Assembly: GCA_046261875.1 (NCBI GenBank)
Contig: JBHENW010000011.1
Location: 1 to 26,047, forward strand
Direction: 5' to 3'
Length of the DNA: 26,047 nt
Source: JBHENW01 sp046261875
Lineage (GTDB): Bacteria; Acidobacteriota; Thermoanaerobaculia; UBA5066; Gp7-AA6
Shown: positions 9,201 through 19,000 of the stretch, piece after piece
Numbering within the stretch: position 1 is the first letter of the stretch
Layout: each line of letters begins with the position of its first letter
Translations under genes and position numbers: made by a program
The notes under the pieces: model-generated
What the model was told of the DNA's origin: nothing
Seen by the model: the letters and a program-made list of their open reading frames with translations, nothing else
Database searches by the model: none

Positions 9201-10040
9201 CGGGAAAGGCGTGAGGCCTTTTCCGGCAAGTTCAGTCTTTGGTTGGAGGGTACGTATCGCGCGCTCATGGAGATTCATGGATGCGATGCGGAGCAAGCCA
9301 AGCGCATCATGGAGGACTATGAGCGGCGTGACATGTCCACGAAAGAGTTCTACCGCATCCTCCAGGACTCGCTCGGTGGGAAGACGCTCGTCGACAAGTC
9401 CCCCTCCTACGTGCTCGACCTGGCGACCTTGAGGCGAGCGGAATCGGACTTCGAACGTCCGCTATACATTCACCTGGTACGTCACCCGTACGCCATGGTT
9501 CGGTCTTTCCAGAACTTTCACCTGGACCAGGCCTTCTTCACGCATGAGCACCCATTCTCCTCCCGCGAGCTGGCTGAGCTGGTCTGGCTCATCGGCCACG
9601 AGAACGTCGGCCGCTTTTTCGAAGATGTCCCGCCGGAGCGCCGCTATCTCATGAGATTCGAGGATCTCGTCACGCGGCCGGCCCGGGTCATGGAAGAGAT
9701 GTGTCAGAGGCTCGGCGTCGAGTTTCACCCCGAACTCCTCCAGCCTTACAAAGACAAGGAAAAGAAGATGACGGACGGGATCTATCCCGCCTCCGTGCCG
9801 ATGGGCGACACGCATTTTCTGACGTACCGGAACATCGACCCTTCGGTGCTCGAAAAGTGGCGAGACGGAGACCTCAACGACTCCCTCGGCGCGGAGACTG
9901 TCGCCCTCGCCGAGTCGCTCGGATATGGGGCCGTGTCAGCACCCGAACCCTCTGGCGCGGCGCGCGACCGAGTGGCGTTCTTAGCCGAGCAGCGACGGAG
10001 GCGGCGAACCTACAGGTCCGGGGAGTCTCCGGATGCCTGA
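6210..10040 (+). CDS. NRPS initiation module: A (with inserted FkbM methyltransferase) - T - sulfotransferase
   Basis: A 1276-residue cytosolic assembly-line protein with no condensation domain, hence a loading module. The adenylation domain (about 10-450 and 760-810) has TSGSTG (163-168), NLYGPTEAAVD, YKTGDL and the catalytic NGK Lys800. Its ten specificity residues read DVWHVSLVDK, close to the EntF serine code, so it should load serine. Between core motifs A8 and A9 sits an FkbM-type methyltransferase (about 475-740) with VFDVGANIG (530-538), YAFEPLPPIFNLLQLNA and LLKIDVEKSERDVL (671-684); the family makes O-methyl groups. The carrier domain has GGDS (Ser857). A C-terminal sulfotransferase (about 955-1245) has LAPPRSGTTLL (963-973) and LVRHPYAMVRS (1089-1099), of the type found in CurM-like and free bacterial enzymes. 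GTG at 6210 follows GGAGGAG (6195-6201) with 8 nt spacing and overlaps the PAPS synthase stop. From about 7600 onward the GC content falls. Serine and sulfation are well supported; what the sulfotransferase acts on is inference. Confidence 0.93.
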   Translation: MTALPHEAPGGLRLHDLIEAQAHRTPDAIAVSFGPERVTYRDLEARANRLARGLAAAGVGPETLVAVCVDRSVEMVVALLGILKAGAAYVPLDPSYPKERLAYMLEDSGAPALLTGQRLAGLLPEGTAHVIHLDAALGELDPESPEPFDGGAVSSNLAYVIYTSGSTGRPKGAMNTHRGICNRLLWMQGTYGLTPADRVLQKTPFSFDVSVWEFFWPLIAGARLVLARPGGHQDAAYLVDLIDREKVTVVHFVPSMLQVFLDEPDLDRCGSLRQVVCSGEALPARLAQRFLSRLSARLDNLYGPTEAAVDVTFFPCMPGDAGKTVPTVPIGRPVANTLIHLLDARLNPVPVGTPGELHIAGVQVGRGYLRRPDLTAEKFVPSPFADSPGERLYKTGDLVRQLPDGNLEFLGRLDHQVKVRGNRVELAEIEAALAERPGVEEAVVVLREDTPGDPRLVAYFVPDRQTSFTVRQLLRFEKEPLDPDILKDELPNGMVVFHRNKKETDFSYGEIFEERSYLKHGITLPPGACVFDVGANIGLFALFVCDLVADATVYAFEPLPPIFNLLQLNASLHDDAIEPLACGLGAEAGEATFTYYPRVSVISGRYADFSEEKSVVTSYLLNRMSGAEKGSVPDGLIEGMVPEMLESKQFRCPISTISQIIRERGIERIDLLKIDVEKSERDVLAGIAEEHWDRIRQIVLEVHDIGGRLEEIGGMLRSHGYRVAVEQDPVFKDSGLYNLYAVRPSESLGLAVGAPSPPRWRSPARLFADLRRHIGERLPDYMMPSSFVPLAAMPVTPNGKLDRAALPPPDQRRPDLEGPYEPPRTELERFLAEMWRETLKLERVGIHDKFFELGGDSIRGAIFINELKRILGEFVYIVALFQAPTIAEFAAFLEAHYPKALDKLFGKVSPAPGTGTFSSGEPKPFHRIDGSMVARMRKLIPSLAPRDEKQRGTSKNPPAVFILAPPRSGTTLLRVMLAGHPKLFAAAELQLLGFNTLRERREAFSGKFSLWLEGTYRALMEIHGCDAEQAKRIMEDYERRDMSTKEFYRILQDSLGGKTLVDKSPSYVLDLATLRRAESDFERPLYIHLVRHPYAMVRSFQNFHLDQAFFTHEHPFSSRELAELVWLIGHENVGRFFEDVPPERRYLMRFEDLVTRPARVMEEMCQRLGVEFHPELLQPYKDKEKKMTDGIYPASVPMGDTHFLTYRNIDPSVLEKWRDGDLNDSLGAETVALAESLGYGAVSAPEPSGAARDRVAFLAEQRRRRRTYRSGESPDA

Positions 10041-13000
10041 GTCCGTCCGGCGCGAGGAGATCGCCATTGTCGGAATGGCAGGCCACTTCCCGGGGGCGCG
10101 GGACGTGGAGGCCTTCTGGAAGAACCTGCGCGATGGCGTGGAGTCCGTTTCGTTTTTCACGGCGGAGGACCTGGCCGGCTGCGGAGTGGACCCGGCGGTT
10201 CTGAAAAACCCTTCCTACGTGCCCGCCGGGGCGGTTTTGGAGGAGGCAGACTCCTTCGACGCCGCCTTCTTCGGTTACACGCCGCGGGAAGCGGAGCTGA
10301 TGGATCCGCAGCATCGCCGCTTCTTAGAGGGGGCCTGGGAGGCGATCGAAAGCGCGGGGTACGATCCGGCGACCTTCGCCGGGCCCATCGGGGTCTTCTG
10401 CGGCGTCGCGCGTAACACTTACTTGCTCCATAACCTTGCGCCTCGGCGCGACCTGGTCGAGGCGGTCGGTGTCTATCCGCTGATCATTGGTAACGACAAG
10501 GACTTTCCGGCGACCCGGGTCTCCTTCAAGCTCGACCTGAGGGGCCCCAGCCTCAACGTTCAGACCGCGTGCTCCACTTCGGGAGTGGCGGTCCACCTGG
10601 CTTGCCAGAGCCTGCTCGCCGGCGAGTGCGACATGGCCCTGGCGGGCGGCGCGCGGATTCAGGTCCCTCTGCGCGCCGGCTACCTCCACCAGGAGGGGGG
10701 GATCCTGTCCCCCGACGGCCGGTGCCGCGCTTTCGACGCGCGGGCGCGCGGGACCGTCTTAGGCAGCGGTGTCGCCCTGATCGTTTTGCGCCGCCTCTCC
10801 GACGCGCTGCGCGCCGGGGACCACATCCACGCCGTCCTCAAAGCCACGGCGATCAACAACGACGGCTCCGCGAAAGTGGGTTTCACGGCGCCCAGCGTCG
10901 AGGGGCAGGCGGCCGTCATCGCCGAAGCGCATGCCATGGCCGAAATCACCGCCGACTCGATCGGCTACGTCGAGGCCCACGGCACCGGGACGGCTATCGG
11001 AGACCCGATCGAGATCGCAGCCTTGACCAAAGCCTTCCGGCGGACCACCGCGGCGAAGGGTTTCTGCGCCATTGGATCGGTCAAGACGAACATCGGGCAC
11101 CTCGATGCGGGGGCCGGCGTGACCGGCATCATCAAGACCGCCCTCTCCCTGACTCACGGGCAAATTCCGCCGAGCCTCCATTTCAAAACGCCCAACCCTG
11201 AGATCGACTTCGCCAATAGCCCTTTCTTCGTCAACGCGTCTCTCCGGAAATGGCCGGCGGGCTCGACTCCCCGGCGGGCCGGGGTGAGCTCCTTCGGTTT
11301 GGGCGGTACCAATTTCCACGCGGTATTGGAGGAGGCGCCGCCTTCCGGGGCCTCCCCGAGCGCCCGCCCCTGGGGCCTGCTCGTTCTCTCCGCTCGGACG
11401 GACTCCGCCCTCGAGATGGCTACCGGGAACCTCGCCGCTCACCTCGGCGCTCATCCCGAGCTGCCTCTCGGAAACGTCGCCTACACCCTTCAGACAGGCC
11501 GCCGGGCGTTCGATCATCGGCGGATCGTCGCCTGCCGGGACACCGCCGATGCCGCCGCCGCGCTCAGCGCGCGCGACCCGAAGCGAGTCTTTACGGAAGC
11601 CTTCGACCGCCGGGAGCGCCCGGTCGTCTTCCTGTTTCCGGGGCAGGGCTCCCAGCACGTCGGGATGGGGAAGGAGCTCTACCGGACGGAGCTCCTATTC
11701 CGGAACGAGATCGACCGCAGCGCGGAGATCCTGCGACCGCTGCTGGGGTTCGATCTCCTCGAGGCTCTGTATCCCGGGCAGGCGGACGCGGAGGCGGAGA
11801 AGCGCCTCACGGAGACCTCGGTCACCCAGCCCGCTCTCTTCGCCTTCGAGCACGCGCTCGCCCGCCTGTGGATGTCCTGGGGCATCCGCCCGGAGGCCAT
11901 GCTCGGGCACAGCGTGGGCGAATACGTCGCCGCCTGCCTGGCGGGGGTCTTCACGGTGGAGGACGGCCTTCACCTCATCGCACGCAGAGCCAGCCTGATG
12001 CAGGAGCTTCCCGCGGGAGCGATGCTGGCCGTCCGGATGCCCGAGGAAGAAATCGGGCGCATCCTTCCCGGCGGCCTCTCGATCGCCGCAGTCAATGCAC
12101 CTTCCCTCACCGTGGTCTCGGGTCCCCTCGATGCCGTCGCCGCCTTCGAAGAGCGGCTCGCCGGGGATGGCGTGGCAAGCCGCCGCCTGCATACGTCGCA
12201 CGCCTTCCACTCGGAGATGGTCGAGCCGGTCCTGGATCCCATCCGCAAGCTCTTCGAAGGAGTCCAACTCTCCGAGCCGCGGATTCCCTACATCTCGAAT
12301 CTCACGGGAACCTGGATCGCGGCCTCCGAGGCAGTCAGCCCGAACTATTGGGCGCGGCACCTGCGCCACACGGTGCGGTTCTCCGCCGGGGTCGGGGAGC
12401 TTCTCCGAGGCCCCGAGCGGATTCTGCTCGAGGCAGGGCCGGGTCAGGCTCTCAGCGCTCTCTCTCGCCAGTCCTCGGGGAAATCCTCCAAGCCCAGGGT
12501 CGTCTCTTCCCTGCCTTCCGCCGCCGGGGAAGGATCCGATGCGGCCTCCATGCTCACCGCCCTTGGACGGCTCTGGATGGCGGGCGCATCGCCGGACTGG
12601 CGCGCTCTCACTCCAGGTGAGCAGCCCCGCAGAGTCCCTCTCCCGACGTACCCCTTCGAGCGCAAGAAGTTCTGGATCGAGCCGCGGCCCGCCGAGACAC
12701 GCCGCCCGGCAGACGCCGCCGCTTCACCTTTCCGTGATGAGGTCGTTGTTCCGCAGTACGAGCCCGACGTTGTGAGGAGTGCAATGCCTCGAGTCATTCG
12801 CGAAACGGCGCCGAATCGGCGCGAGAGAGTCCTGGACCAGCTGAAGAGCGTCTTGCACGAGCTTTCCGGAATCCCGCCCGACGAGCTCGATCCGGCGGCT
12901 ACCTTCCTCGAGTGCGGTTTCGATTCTCTGTTCCTGACGCAGGCGGCCGCCGCCTTTCAGAACAAGTGTGGGCTCCCGATCACGTTCCGCCAGCTATTCG

Positions 13001-16000
13001 AGGCGACGCCCTCCCTGGAGACGCTGGCCGCCTACGTTGATGAGAACCTTCCGGCGGAAGCTGCGGCCCAGACGCCTCCGCCCCCCACCGAGAGTCTGTC
13101 AGCCGCGCCGGCGTTTGGCGGGCCGCCAGAGGTCCCTCCGCGCGCTGCCTCCTCTCCGGCGGGCGATCTTTCTGGCGCTGCGGGACTGCAGAAGCTCATG
13201 GCACAGCAGCTTCAGGTGATGGCGGGCCTGCTCGAAATGATGAGCGGCGGCGTCGCCGGCGGTCAGGCGATTCCGGCGGTGGCAGCCGTCGGACCGCCCT
13301 CCCCCTCACCGGCGCCGCCGGCTGCACCTGCGCCGGAAGCGCGGCCAGGACCGAGCAAGCCGGCGGGGAGCTTCGGGCCGTGGCGACCCATCCAGAAAGA
13401 GGCAGCGAGCGCGTTCACGCCGCGGCAGCAGAAACATCTGGACAGCCTCGTGGCCCGCTTCAACGCCCGAACGCCGGAGTCGAAGCGTCTTGCGCAGGCG
13501 AACCGCGCCGGCCTGGCCGATCCCAGGACCGTCTCGGGGTTCCGGCTCTCCATGAAGGAGATGGTCTACCCGATCGTCGTCGATCGCGCGGCGGGCTCGA
13601 AGCTCTGGGACGTGGATGGCAACGAGTGGATCGACATCACGATGGGTTTCGGCGTCTATCTCTTCGGCCATTCCCCCGAATTCATCACCGCGGCCCTGGC
13701 CCGGCAGCTGGGCAAGAGCATCGCGATCGGTCCTCAGACGGCGCTCGCCGGCCGGGTCGCCGAGATGATCCGCGAGTTCACGGGATTGGAGCGCGTGGCC
13801 TTCTGCAACACGGGCTCCGAAGCGGTCCTCGCGGCTCTGCGCGTCTGCCGCACGGTCACCGGGCGCAGCCGCATCGCGCTCTTCGCGGGCGACTATCACG
13901 GCATATTCGACGAAGTCCTCGTCAAGGGAATCATCGTCAACGGGGTGCGGCGATCGGTTCCTGTCGCCCCGGGGATCCCGTCCCGCATGGTCGAAGACGT
14001 CATGGTCCTCGACTACGGCGACCCGGAGTCGCTCTCGGCGGTGCAAGCGCACGCGAAGCAGCTGGCCGCCGTGCTGGTCGAGCCGGTACAGGGTCGCCGG
14101 CCGGACTTTCTGCCCGGGGACTTCCTCCGCGCGCTTCGGGATGTGACGAAGAAAGCCGGTATCCCGATGATCATGGACGAGATGATCACGGGATTTCGCT
14201 CCCACCCCCGCGGCGCTCAAGGGTACTTCGGGGTGGAGGCGGACCTCGCGACATATGGGAAGGTCATCGGGGGCGGGATGCCGATCGGCGTCGTGGCCGG
14301 CAAGGCCGCCTACATGGATGCCCTGGACGGCGGCGCCTGGCGGTACGGCGACGCGTCGGTGCCTGAGGCCGGGGTCACCTGGTTCGCGGGAACGTTCGTT
14401 CGCCATCCGCTGACGCTCGCCGCCGCCGAGGCGGCGCTGACCCACCTGAAAGAAAAAGGACCGCGCCTTCAGGAGGAGTTGAACGAGAAGACTACCCGGA
14501 TGGCGGGGGAGCTGAACGCCTTCTTCGCCCGGGAAGGAGCTCCTTTCCGGATCTCCCACTTCAGCTCGCTCTTCGTCGTGGTGGTCGAAGGCGATCCGGA
14601 GCTCGCAAGTCTCCTCTGGCATCACCTCCGGATGAAGGGGATCCATACGCACGAGGGCCGGCCGAACTTCCTCACGACGGCGCACAGCGAGGAAGACATT
14701 GCGGCGATCGTCCGGGCCTTCCAGGAGAGCGTCGCGGCAATGCGGGGGGGAGGATTCCTGCCGGAGGGGCCCCAAAGCGTCGCCTCCGACGAGAGCCGAG
14801 TCCCGCCCACCCCTTCGCAGGAAGAGCTCCTGCGCGCGAGCCGTTCGGGAGACGAGGCGTCCTGCGCCCTGAACCTCTCCTATTCCTTCGACCTGAAGGG
14901 TCCCCTCGATGTGGATGCCCTGCGCGGCGCGGTCCGGGCCCTCGTCTCCCGGCACGACGCGCTGCGCATGACGTTCGGCCCCAAACGGGACTCCCTGACT
15001 TTCGCGCCCGCCCTGGAGATCGAGCTCCCGGTGACGGATTTCTCCGGCGCGGACGCCGCCGCGCGGGAAAGGTCCGTCGCGAAAGTCCTGAACGAGGAAG
15101 TCACGACTCCGTTCGATCTTGCCCGAGGCCCCCTCATGCGCGCGCGCCTTCTCCGGCTCGAAGGCGCGCGTTATCTCCTCCTTTTGACGGTTCACCACAC
15201 CGCCTGCGATGCTTTTTCCGGCGGAACCATCGTTCGCGATCTCAGCTGCCTTTACAACCTCGCCCGGCGCGGATCCGGCGATGGGCTTCCCGCCGCCATG
15301 CAGTTCTCGGACTACGCGCGCTCGAAGAAGGAAGGAGAGAAGGACTCGAAGTTCGCGGCTGCGCACGCGTACTGGCTCCGCCAGTGCGCCGGGCCGCTTC
15401 CGGTGCTGGAGTTGCCGTTGGACCGTCCGCGCCCTGCGCGGCGGACGTACTCGAGCGCCCGGATCATCACGCGTCTGCCGCGGCCGCTCGTCGCGGAGCT
15501 GAAAGCCTCCTCCGCCCGCCAGCATTGCAGCCTCTTCTCGATCCTCCTCTCGGGGTTCTCACTGCTGCTCCACCGTCTGTCCGGCCAGGATGACGTCATC
15601 GTCGGGATTCCCGCTTCCGGACAGTCCATCGTCGGCCGGCAGGATCTGGTCGGCCACTGCGTCAACTTCCACCCCTTCCGGAGCCGCTTGAAGGGGATCG
15701 AGACAGTTGCCGCGTACCTGAAGTCGGCCCAGGCCACGGTCCTGGACGCCTACGAGCACCGCGACTTCACCTATGGAAGCCTCGCGAAGGACCTCGATCT
15801 GACCTGGGATGGAGAACGGCCTCCGCTCTTCTCCGTGCAGTTCCACATGGACCCCGGGCCGCTCCGCTCCGAGTTCGACGGGTTGGAGACGGTCGTCTCG
15901 TTCAACGCGCGGCGCTTCTATCTCTACGAGCTCGGCCTGAACGTGGTCGAGGCGGACGGCGAGCTGATCCTGCGTTGCGAGTTCAACACCGACCTCTTCG

Positions 16001-19000
16001 ATCCGAAATCGGTTGATCGCTTCCTGGACGAGCTTCGGGGGATCTATCAGAGTCTCGCGGCGGGCGACAGCGGCGCGCTTCCATCGCTCCTTCCGCGCGC
16101 GGAATCGGGGGAGAGCGCCCGAACGGAGGCCGCTCCTGCGAAGCCGGGCGCCTCGCGGTTTCCGCTGACGGAGGGGCAGAAGGAAATCTGGGTCGGGACA
16201 CAGATCCATGAGAAAGCTTCTCGCGCCTACAACGACTGTCAGGCGCTCCACCTGCGCGGCCCTCTCCGGGTCTCCGATCTGGAGCAGGCGGTCCAGGCCG
16301 TCGTCGACCGCCACGACGCATTGCGCACCACCTTCAGCGCCGACGGCGAGTTCCAGCAGGTCGCGCCGAGACTCCCGGCCGCTCTGGCGTTCAGCGACCT
16401 CTCCGGGCTCGGCGATGCGGAGCGCGAGACCCGTAAGAAGTCCCTTCTGACCGAGCTGGCCGAAACCCCGTTCGATCTCGTCGGCGGGCCGCTCACCCGC
16501 TTCCATCTCATCAGGCTCGGCGAGGAGCACCACGCCCTGGCGGTGGCGGTCCATCATCTGATCTGCGACGGGTACTCACTGGGCGTCCTCTTCGGCGAGC
16601 TGGGAGAGATCTACTCCCGGTCATCCCGCGGCGAAAGCGAGAAGCTGCCCGACGCGATGCAATACCGGGAGTACGCGGAATGGTTCATCCGTCAGGAGAA
16701 AGGGCCCGAGGGAGCCCGGGCGGAGCAGTACTGGCGCGAGGAGTTTGCGACGCTTCCTCCGATTTTGGAACTGCCCGTGGACCGACCGCGACCGGCGGCC
16801 AAGACCTACGCGGGAACTGACTTCGAGATTTCCGTGGACGAAACGCTCCTCAAGGCGCTGCAGCGGGCAGGGGCGAAGCAGGGCTGCACTCTTTTTATGA
16901 CCCTCGCCGCGGGGCTGAGCTTGCTCCTCCATCGCCTCAGCGGAGAGGAGGAGGTCGTCGTCGGAATCCCTGCCGCGGGCCAGAATCTCGTGGGCGGAAA
17001 GAATCTCGTCGGGCACTGCGTCAATTTCCTTCCGTTGCGTTCGGGTGCTTCGCTCGGGATGACCGTTTCGGAGTTCCTCAAGGTCACGCGGCAAACGCTG
17101 CTGGACGCCTACGACCACCAGAACTACACGCTCGGGAGCCTCATCCAGAAGCTCTCTCTGCCGCGCGACTCGAGCCGGCTCTCCCTGGTCAACGTCAGCT
17201 TCAACCTGGACAAAGACGCCGCCGGGCCTCTCTTCCAGGGACTCGAGGTCTCCATCGAGCGGAACCCCCCGCGGTTCGTAAAGTTCGACTTGGCAGTCAA
17301 CTTCATAGAGGCGAAAGGGAGCCTGCGCCTTCAGTGCCAGTACAACACCGATCTGCTCGAGGACTCCACCGTCCGCCGCTGGATGGGGCACCTGCTGGAG
17401 ATCCTTCGAGGCTTCGCCGCCAATTCGGCCTGCGCGTTATGGGATCTCCCTCTCTTGACCGAAACGGAGCGGCGCCAGATTCTGATCGAGTGGAACGAGA
17501 CATCGGCGCCTTACCCGCGAGAGAAGGGGGTCCACGAGCTCTTCGAGGAGCACGCGCGACGGGCGCCCGAAGCGGTGGCCTTGCTCTCCGAGGGAGAAGC
17601 GCTCACCTACTCCGAGCTCGACCGCCGCTCCAACCGCCTCGCGCGGTACCTGGTCAAGCGCGGCGTCCGGTCCGGTTCGCTCGTCGGAATTTGTCTCGAG
17701 CGTTCGCCACAAATGGTCGTGGCGTTGCTCGGAGTCCTGAAGGCTGGTGGCGCCTACGTGCCCCTCGACCCGGCCTATCCGAAGGAGCGGCTGCGCTTCA
17801 TGCTGGAGGACACGGGTCTGGCGATCCTTTTGACGGAGGAGAGGCTTCGCGAATACCTTCCGGACGGCGCGGCGGAGATGATTTCTTTGGAATCCGACGG
17901 GGCCGCGATCGGCCGGGAGTCCGAGGAGAAGCTGGAGAGGAGGGCGGCGGGGGAGGACCTCGCTTATGTCATGTACACGTCCGGTTCTACGGGCGTGCCC
18001 AAAGGGGTTGAGGTACCTCACCGGGCCATCGTGCGCCTTCTGCATGGGATCAACTATGTTCGCCTCGATGCCAGCGAGACGCTGCTGCACTTATCGCCCA
18101 TCTCCTTCGATGCTTCGACATTCGAGATCTGGGGGGCTTTGACTCATGGCGCCCGCTGCGTTCTCTTCACGGAAAGGATTCCGACCCCCCAGGCCTTACG
18201 CTCCGTGATCGAAAAGCAGAATGTCAGCACTTTGTGGCTGACGGCGTCTCTCTTCAACACGGTGATCGACGCGGACGCAGAGGCCCTCTCGGGTGTGCGG
18301 CAACTCTTGATCGGCGGAGAGGCGCTCTCGGCGGCTCATGTCCGGCGGGCGCTGGAGCGGTTGCCCTCCACGCAGATCATCAACGGCTACGGGCCCACGG
18401 AAAGCACGACCTTCACGTGCTGCTATCCGATCCCGAAGAATCTCGACAGCGTCCTCCTTTCGATTCCGATCGGGCGGCCCATCTCGAACACTCGGGTCTA
18501 CCTGCTCGACTCCAACTTCCATCCGGTCCCGATCGGGGTGGCCGGCGAGCTTTTCATCGGCGGGGACGGTCTGGCGCGCGGGTATTGCAACCGGGCCGAG
18601 GCGACGGCGGAGAAGTTTCTCGCAAATCCGCTGTCTGAGTCGCTGGATTCACGACTCTATCGGACCGGAGACCTCGCCCGCTGGAAAACCGACGGCACGA
18701 TTGAGTTCCACGGACGCACGGATGATCAGGTCAAGATCCGAGGGTTCCGCATCGAGCCGGCGGAAATCGAAGCGGCGCTGCGGAGGCATCCCGCCGTCGA
18801 GGAATGCGCCGTCGTTCCGCGCGAAGACGCGCCGGGTGGAAAACGCCTCGTTGCCTATGTCGTGGGTGCTCATGGAGAGGCTCCCGCCGCCGATACGTTA
18901 CGTGTGTTCCTCAAGGAGAAGCTCCCGGAATACATGGTGCCGTCGCGCTTCGTGGCGCTCGAGGCCTTCCCCCGCACACCGAGCGGGAAGCTGGACCGGC

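Noticed and set aside
8690..9960. CurM-like decarboxylative chain termination giving a terminal alkene
   Set aside because: In that chemistry the sulfotransferase sits just before the thioesterase at the end of the line. Here it is on the loading protein, and the only thioesterase is at the end of the second protein after an NRPS module.
10033..10040. Possible frameshift splitting one megasynthase into two proteins
   Set aside because: The 8-nt overlap has a proper ATG with GGGGAG upstream, and the break falls between complete domains (sulfotransferase end, ketosynthase start).
13306..15525. Long minus-strand open frame of 739 codons
   Set aside because: It is the antisense shadow of the aminotransferase and C1 domains; its translation is Arg/Glu/Gly-rich with no recognisable motif. 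The same applies to 2443-3996 (+), 4162-6057 (-) and 6159-7769 (-).
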